Shown here piece by piece: positions 58,329 to 64,000 of a stretch of DNA of 64,000 nucleotides (its first letter is position 1; each line of letters starts with the position of its first letter). This DNA is from Desulfobacterales bacterium (lineage in GTDB: Bacteria; Desulfobacterota; Desulfobacteria; Desulfobacterales; Desulfobacteraceae), in NCBI GenBank assembly GCA_022361395.1, contig JAKSAX010000320.1, positions 1 to 64,000 on the forward strand, given 5' to 3'. The translations under genes and the position numbers were made by a program. The notes under the pieces are model-generated. The model ran no database searches. It had not been told where the DNA came from and was given only the letters and a program-made list of their open reading frames with translations.

Positions 58329-59633
58329 ATGAAAATTATCACTACACACAAAGGGTCTGATTTTGACGCCCTGGCAAGCCTTGCGGCAGCCACCATTGTA
58401 TACCCCGATGCCAAACCCGTACTCCCCGGCTCAATAAATGCCAACCTCAAGGCCTTTTTATCCATCCACAAGGATCTTTTTGATTTTTATTCACCAAAGG
58501 AGATCGATATTGACGGGGTGGAGACACTCATCGTGGTGGATACCCATACCTGGAAGCGCCTTGACCAGAGGCTCCAGCCCCTTGCCAAAAAGGAAAACCT
58601 GGAGATTATCGTCTGGGATCACCACAGCAAGGGTGATATGGATGCCGGTGAGAAATATGTAAGGGAAACAGGGGCCACCGTCACCATGCTGGTCCAGGAA
58701 ATCGAGCGGCAGAGAAAACTCATAACGCCGATCCAGGCCACCCTGTTTCTTATGGGGCTGTATGAAGACACCGGTAACATGGCCTTTCCGTCAACCCTTG
58801 CCGAAGATGCGTATGCCGCAGGGTTTCTCCTGGACCGGAAGGCTGACCTGAATATCCTGTCCACCTTTTTAAAACCTGCCTACGGCAAGAAGCAGAAGGA
58901 TATTCTCTTCGAGATGATCCAGCTGGCGGAGCGCAGCGAAATAAAGGGCGGGTTCACCATGAGCCTGTCCGAGATGGAGGTCAACGGCAGGGTTCAGAAC
59001 CTGGCCATGGTGCTCCAGATGTACAAGGACATCGTGAATGTGGATGTGGCATTCGGTATTTTCAGGGACTCGGAGCGGGACAAGTGCATGGTCATCGGCC
59101 GGAGCGGTGTTGATGAGGTCAACATCGGCTTCATGATGCGGAGCATGGGGGGAGGCGGTCACCCTGGAGCCGGATCAGCCCTGCTCAAGGGGGCCAATCC
59201 GGGAACCATCCGCGAAATGATCATGGAACTGATTCAGGGGAACCAGTACTCTTCCGTGATGCTGTCCGACATCATGTCCTATCCCGTGGTCACTGTAAAT
59301 GCCACCACCCCTGTGGAAGAGGTGGTGATGCTGCTGAGGGATATGGGATGCACAGGCATGCCTGTGGTGGATGACGATGATAAGATTGTGGGGGTGATTT
59401 CAAGACGTGACTTTAAGAAGGTGCGGAAATCCAAACAGATGCAGTCCCCTGTCAAGGCCATTATGAGCCGTAACCTGATTACCATTCCCCACAATAAGAG
59501 CGCCATTGAAGCGGCCCGCCTCATGATCAAACATGATATCGGGCGGATCCCGGTGATGAAAGAGGATAAAATAATAGGAATCATTACCCGGTCCGATGCC
59601 ATGCTTTACTTCTATGACCTGCTTCCGGATTGA
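58329..59633 (+). CDS. DHH/DHHA1 phosphoesterase with two C-terminal CBS domains
   Basis: ITTHKGSDFDALASL, VVDTHTW, VWDHHSKGDM, MGGGGHPGAGSA, followed by paired CBS motifs. Confidence 0.88.
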   Translation: MKIITTHKGSDFDALASLAAATIVYPDAKPVLPGSINANLKAFLSIHKDLFDFYSPKEIDIDGVETLIVVDTHTWKRLDQRLQPLAKKENLEIIVWDHHSKGDMDAGEKYVRETGATVTMLVQEIERQRKLITPIQATLFLMGLYEDTGNMAFPSTLAEDAYAAGFLLDRKADLNILSTFLKPAYGKKQKDILFEMIQLAERSEIKGGFTMSLSEMEVNGRVQNLAMVLQMYKDIVNVDVAFGIFRDSERDKCMVIGRSGVDEVNIGFMMRSMGGGGHPGAGSALLKGANPGTIREMIMELIQGNQYSSVMLSDIMSYPVVTVNATTPVEEVVMLLRDMGCTGMPVVDDDDKIVGVISRRDFKKVRKSKQMQSPVKAIMSRNLITIPHNKSAIEAARLMIKHDIGRIPVMKEDKIIGIITRSDAMLYFYDLLPD

Positions 59634-59661
59634 CGGAAGATCAGACCAGTAAATAAAAAAC

Positions 59662-59693
59662 GGCCTGTGAACTTCTTTTTCACAGGCCTTTTT
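59662..59693. terminator. Terminator hairpin between convergent genes
   Basis: GGCCTGTGAA-cttctt-TTTCACAGGCCTTTTT. Confidence 0.82.
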
Positions 59694-59723
59694 GCGGTTA
59701 AACAGGGTTAAACAGCGGGGGCA

Positions 59724-61376
59724 TCAGAGCTTAAGCAGTGATTTCGCTTTCACGGCCAGCTTTTCCCTGAAAATCTTTGAGTTGTGCCGGATATCAACGG
59801 GAAAGGCCTTCTCTATAAAGATATGTTCAATAGCCTGGGTCAAGGGGTTTGACCGGGCAATTTCCATGAGTTCCCGGATAAACTCTTTTTCATTGCTTAC
59901 CTTTTCATAGGGTTCGATAAACATTACCGGGATCTGCCTGTCCTTGGGTCCCACCCCTGCAAGGGCGCTTCTGAACACCAGTTCGTGGTTGTTGAAAATC
60001 GACTCCACCGGAACGGTGAACATGGTCTCTTTACCGGTTTCAACCCGATGGCCTTTTCTGCCGCAGAACCATATCCTGCCCTTGGAATCCTTCCAGCCGA
60101 GATCGCCCATCCGGTGCCAGAACTTGCCGTCCGGATCCTGGATCTTTGCCAGGAGATCCGCCTCCCTGTTGTTATAGTAGTTTTCCGTGACCAGATCTGC
60201 TTTAACCGTGATTTCACCCACCTGGTTTTCTTCAACCAGGAGGCTGTCCCTCATCTGGGTAATGGGTTCATCCGTGATTTTAAGCAGCCGGACCTGGGTG
60301 TCGCAGATGGGTCTGCCCACACACATGCCAAATCCCTGTTCGGACAGTTTTCTGGTTTCAGACAGAATCTCATGGGAGCCGATGGAAATCACAGGCAGGG
60401 CCTCAGTGGCGCCGTAGGGGGTGTGAAGTTCAGTGGTGTCCGGGAGCATGGTGGAGAATTGTGCGATATTGGCAGGGCTTACCGGGGCGCCTGCCGAGAC
60501 CACCCGTCTTAAGGAGGGCAGCTTTATCCCGTGTTCCTTGCCGTATTTCCCCACCCGGTTGATCAGGGCTGGGGAGCCGAACATATTGGTTACCCCGTGA
60601 TTCTCAATGGCCTCAATGATCATTGTGGGGTCGACCAGGGCCGGTTTTGTGGGGTCCATATCCGGAATGACGGCAGTCATTCCCAGGGCAGGGTCAAACA
60701 GGGCGAACAGGGGAAAGGTGGGCAGATCCACCTCATCAGGTTCAATATTGAAGTGGGTCTGTATCTGACGGATCTGGGCATCAAAATTTCCATGGGTATA
60801 GACCACACCCTTTGCCGGCCCCGTGGATCCCGTGGTAAACACGATTGCGGCAATTTCGTCCCGTGTGGTCTGGGCCTTCGGGAAGGGATCCTTTCTCTCT
60901 GTGGCCAAAAGCTGGTCAAGGGTGTATCCGCCCCAGAACCACCGTCTGCCGACGGTGACCCAATGTTTTACACTCTTAAAATACCGGGGCTTAACGGTTC
61001 TCAGGACATGGGCTTTTTCAATGCCGATAAAGGCCTTGGGCCGGCTTTGCTGAAGGCATTGGAGCATTCTGTCAATGCCCATGCCCGGATCCACCACAAC
61101 AGGAACGGCCCCCACCTTGAACATGGCAAAAATCGTAATAAAAAAATCTATCCCCGGCGTGACCATCAAAATGGTCCGGGTCCCCCGGGTGATGCCGATA
61201 CCTTCAAGACCGAACGCCAGGGTGTCTGACTGGCGGTCCAGCTGGCTGAATGTCAGTTGGCTGTACAGCACCCGTCCGGCCTTGTCCCGGCCTGCCGGGG
61301 ATACCACCGCACGTTTATGGGGATACTTTTCCACGCTTGCTTTTAAGCTGAGAGATATGTTGGTGTAATGTGTCAT
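59724..61376 (-). CDS. oleC: OleC-like AMP-binding enzyme (olefin beta-lactone synthetase family)
   Basis: IVFTTGSTGPAKGVVYTHGNFDAQIRQIQ, TPYGATEALPVISIGSHEIL, WHRMGDLGWKDSKGRIWFCGRKGHRV; adjacent to OleB-like hydrolase. Confidence 0.82.
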   Translation of the reverse strand: MTHYTNISLSLKASVEKYPHKRAVVSPAGRDKAGRVLYSQLTFSQLDRQSDTLAFGLEGIGITRGTRTILMVTPGIDFFITIFAMFKVGAVPVVVDPGMGIDRMLQCLQQSRPKAFIGIEKAHVLRTVKPRYFKSVKHWVTVGRRWFWGGYTLDQLLATERKDPFPKAQTTRDEIAAIVFTTGSTGPAKGVVYTHGNFDAQIRQIQTHFNIEPDEVDLPTFPLFALFDPALGMTAVIPDMDPTKPALVDPTMIIEAIENHGVTNMFGSPALINRVGKYGKEHGIKLPSLRRVVSAGAPVSPANIAQFSTMLPDTTELHTPYGATEALPVISIGSHEILSETRKLSEQGFGMCVGRPICDTQVRLLKITDEPITQMRDSLLVEENQVGEITVKADLVTENYYNNREADLLAKIQDPDGKFWHRMGDLGWKDSKGRIWFCGRKGHRVETGKETMFTVPVESIFNNHELVFRSALAGVGPKDRQIPVMFIEPYEKVSNEKEFIRELMEIARSNPLTQAIEHIFIEKAFPVDIRHNSKIFREKLAVKAKSLLKL

Positions 61377-62077
61377 AGAAAGATCTTTTTTATTTTATCA
61401 ATGGTTCCCTGAATGATGCCCTCAGGTGCTTCGGGTGCCCTGGCCTTGAGCACGGCGGTCTGCTCCCTGGCCGCGGTTACCGCTGCCTCGGCCGTGCTTG
61501 TTAAATCCCCTGTCCTTTCGGCAATCCTGGCCTCGCCCTGGGCCGGGTTCACCTGATACAGGACATAGGTTTCTTTTACGGGTTTTTCAAGCTTTGCGAA
61601 CCCTTTTATTAACGTATTTTTCCCTTTTTCCCAAACCTTTTTTTGACTGTCTGCGATTTTTTTCTGCTCGGGATATTGATCGCCAATGGCTTCAATGCGG
61701 GCAATTTCCCCGTCAAAAAGATTGACCTCTTCATTATAGGCAACCAGGGCCTCGTAAAATACGGGAAACTTATCAAAGGAAAACTTCAGCATCTCCGGCG
61801 GCAGGTTGACATGGGCAAGCGTCACTGGTTTGTATACCCTCATATTGGGATCAGGTTCGGCAAAATAAGTGGTATACACGAAAAAGCCCGCACCACCCAC
61901 AGCCCCCAGGATCAGCACAATAAAGACCAGTTTTTTGATAAGACCGGCCACCCCTTTTCGTTTAGGGGCCGGCTGGCCCTGTTCTGCGTCCGGCGCTTCC
62001 TTGCCGGCGGTTTTAGCCTTGTCGTCCTGAGATTTCGGATCTTCCTCTTTGTTCTTTTTTTTCAAGAATCCAAGCAT
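61373..62077 (-). CDS. Membrane-anchored protein of unknown function in ole locus
   Basis: Charged N-terminus, one TM (LVFIVLILGAVGGAGFFVYTTYF), coiled-coil-like C-terminus; 4-nt overlap with oleC start. Confidence 0.75.
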   Translation of the reverse strand: MLGFLKKKNKEEDPKSQDDKAKTAGKEAPDAEQGQPAPKRKGVAGLIKKLVFIVLILGAVGGAGFFVYTTYFAEPDPNMRVYKPVTLAHVNLPPEMLKFSFDKFPVFYEALVAYNEEVNLFDGEIARIEAIGDQYPEQKKIADSQKKVWEKGKNTLIKGFAKLEKPVKETYVLYQVNPAQGEARIAERTGDLTSTAEAAVTAAREQTAVLKARAPEAPEGIIQGTIDKIKKIFL

Positions 62078-62141
62078 AGGCTTATCTTTACCCGTCCTGT
62101 CTCAAAAAGTCAAAAAGAGCCTCCTGGCAGAGGCACCCGCA

Positions 62142-63116
62142 CTATACTAAAAATGACTTTATGAGATCCAGGGTCTCCCGGGGTTTATCTTCAAACAGGT
62201 AATGACCGGCATCGTGAAACACATGGGCCCGGGTTTGGGGAAAACGGCGCTGGAATTCATTGAGAAAGTTTACATCAAAGACAAAGTCCCGCGTTCCCCA
62301 TAAAAACATCAGCTTATCCTGTTTCAGGCGGGTCAGGCGCCGGTCAACCCTTTCCACAATGGAATAACTCCGGTCTTCAGGTGTAATCGGTATGTCCTGA
62401 ACAAATTTCAGGGTGGCGATCCGGTTTTTCCAGGAGTTATACGGGGCGATCAACCCTTTTTTCACCTCCGGGGCCAGCCGGTTCTCCGATCCCAGGTACA
62501 GGGCGCCGCCGGCAAAGATATTGGCCCCCAGCACTGCCGGAACCGCAAACCATTTCAGGTATTTGATCATCCACAGGGCCGGGGGAAACCGTTTGGTTTC
62601 AGGCAGAAAAAAGCCCGACGTATTGGTGATGACGATTTTGTCAACACGGTCCAGGTTGTCAATGGCCCAGGCCAGCCCGATCATCCCGCCCCAGTCATGG
62701 ACAATGAGTGATATTTTTCCGGTCAGGTTTAAAGCGTTGATCAGGGCGTCCAGGTTGTCCACCCGGTTTTCCAGGGTATACTCATATTCCCCGGGTCTTG
62801 GCTTGTCTGAAAAACCGCATCCAATATGATCCGGAACAATGGTCCGGTTCGTCTTTGAAAGGGCCTTGATCAGGTTTCTGTAGTAAAAAGACCAGGTGGG
62901 ATTGCCGTGTACCATAACAATGGGGCTGCCTTCACCCTGGTCAACATAGTGAAGTTTGTGGCCGTTGATATCCAGAAAATTGGCTTCAAAGGGATAAAGA
63001 TCTTCAAATCCTGTTGTTGATGTCTCTTTGTCATTGATGCGTCGGTTTATCATTCTTCCCCCAGAAAATAAGCGTTCAATTGAGTATCTGTTTTGATTTT
63101 TAACCGGCTGGTTCAT
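62142..63116 (-). CDS. oleB: OleB-like alpha/beta hydrolase (haloalkane dehalogenase fold)
   Basis: VHGNPTWSFYYRNLIKAL, PDHIGCGFSDKP, VHDWGGMIGLAWA, WGTRDFVFD; several possible starts (63179, 63116, 63053). Confidence 0.82.
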   Translation of the reverse strand: MNQPVKNQNRYSIERLFSGGRMINRRINDKETSTTGFEDLYPFEANFLDINGHKLHYVDQGEGSPIVMVHGNPTWSFYYRNLIKALSKTNRTIVPDHIGCGFSDKPRPGEYEYTLENRVDNLDALINALNLTGKISLIVHDWGGMIGLAWAIDNLDRVDKIVITNTSGFFLPETKRFPPALWMIKYLKWFAVPAVLGANIFAGGALYLGSENRLAPEVKKGLIAPYNSWKNRIATLKFVQDIPITPEDRSYSIVERVDRRLTRLKQDKLMFLWGTRDFVFDVNFLNEFQRRFPQTRAHVFHDAGHYLFEDKPRETLDLIKSFLV

Positions 63117-63132
63117 ATCCGGGCGGTTCAGT

Positions 63133-64000
63133 CTATCTGTTCCAAAAGGATATAAGATCCTGTTGGGTGATCCCGGCAAGTTTCATTCCCATGTCCCTGT
63201 ACAATACTATTCTAAGATCATCGGAAAACATGTGGGCATCGGCTATGACGTAAGGCTCAGGTCCGTATCCCATCTCTTTGATTTCAATTTCATACCGGGC
63301 CTTTTTGGTTTCCCGGGTTACCGGGCCCCGGCATTTCAGATCACTTTCATTTTGAGGCAGCACATCGTAATATGCCTCCTCAGAGGCTGAAACCCAGCCC
63401 ATGCGCTGGACAAATACCCTGAGGGTATGGGCGCAGCATTCATACATAAGGGTGCCGGGCATGACCATGTCATCAATAAAGTGGCAGGTCAGGAACCAGT
63501 CATCCGGATGAATGTCCGCCTCTGCCCGGATACGGCCCAATCCGAACCGTCCGCCTCTGGGCTCCAGTTCCAGCACCCGGTGAATCAGGGTCATCTTTTC
63601 GCCGGGCAGCCATTGATTCCGCCCGGGAATCACCCCTGAAAACGCCGGGCCGAATGCGGTTTCAAGATCTCCCCGCCTCAAGGCGTTCACCTGCTCATCT
63701 GAATAGGCTTCCTTTTTCATGGGAACCAATTCAGGAATCCCTGATTTTGCATTTTCCCGCTGCCGGTCTTCTTTTTTCAGGATAATTCCCCCGGAGTTTT
63801 CCACCTCATCTTCGGTAAAGAACCCGGCACAGCCGTCACGCATGGAAATGAAAAGATGACCGTCAATATACCCCTTATAGTGGAAAAAGAAAAGGTAGAT
63901 ATCGCCCTGTTTTAAAAAACGGTCAATCTCTATGTGGTATTCAATGGTCTCCCCGGGGACGGGCAGGGTGCGGTGGAAGGTCACCCTTGCATCCAGCAGC
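63133..64000 (-). CDS. PfaC-like dehydratase (FabA/hotdog DH) region, C-terminal part of a larger protein running off window end
   Basis: Frame open to the edge; VTFHRTLPVPGETIEYHIEIDRFLKQGD, HPDDWFLTCHFIDDMVMPGTLMYECCAHTLRVFVQRMGW. Confidence 0.8.
   Translation of the reverse strand, partial: LLDARVTFHRTLPVPGETIEYHIEIDRFLKQGDIYLFFFHYKGYIDGHLFISMRDGCAGFFTEDEVENSGGIILKKEDRQRENAKSGIPELVPMKKEAYSDEQVNALRRGDLETAFGPAFSGVIPGRNQWLPGEKMTLIHRVLELEPRGGRFGLGRIRAEADIHPDDWFLTCHFIDDMVMPGTLMYECCAHTLRVFVQRMGWVSASEEAYYDVLPQNESDLKCRGPVTRETKKARYEIEIKEMGYGPEPYVIADAHMFSDDLRIVLYRDMGMKLAGITQQDLISFWNR

Noticed and set aside
60531-61229. 232-aa plus-strand ORF inside oleC
   Set aside because: Overlaps a clear AMP-binding enzyme on the other strand; shadow ORF.

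Overview
Chromosomal window from an anaerobic, probably sulfate-reducing Desulfobacterota-type bacterium. The taxonomy is inferred from gene content: AOR, a 2-hydroxyacyl-CoA dehydratase cluster, an orange-protein-like DiNase with a sigma-54 activator, C_GCAxxG_C_C, ThrH and ole/pfa genes. Most of the 64 kb is ordinary metabolism, transport and signalling. There is no CRISPR array, rRNA, prophage or transposase. One tRNA-Met(CAT) is present.

The strongest unusual signal is at 14737-15743. A LysR-type regulator is split in the ORF track into two pieces (15040..15672 and 14737..14946, minus strand). They are in the same frame, separated by a single TGA at 15042-15040. Read through, the ORF gives a normal-length LTTR of about 300 aa. 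The TGA falls at residue ~200, at a position that is often Cys in LTTRs and next to the OxyR C199 region. A perfect 6-bp hairpin with a GGUC apical loop, the same loop as the E. coli fdhF SECIS, begins 16 nt after the TGA, with its loop 22 nt after. A perfect T-N11-A dyad lies in the divergent intergenic region, facing a redox-active C_GCAxxG_C_C protein. This is best read as a candidate selenocysteine-containing LysR redox/selenium sensor. A nonsense mutation or sequencing error is the alternative.

Other items worth checking: a family of imperfect palindromic intergenic repeats (three copies); a DAC (diadenylate cyclase)-domain protein with an altered RHR motif, translationally coupled to a His-rich ORF; an oleB/oleC plus PfaC-like locus cut by the window edge; a FecR-RTX fusion; a class II aldolase-AOR coupled pair; a putative EBP binding motif (YGCANAATTGCAM, three copies); and a tRNA-fMet with U.U mismatches in its T-stem.
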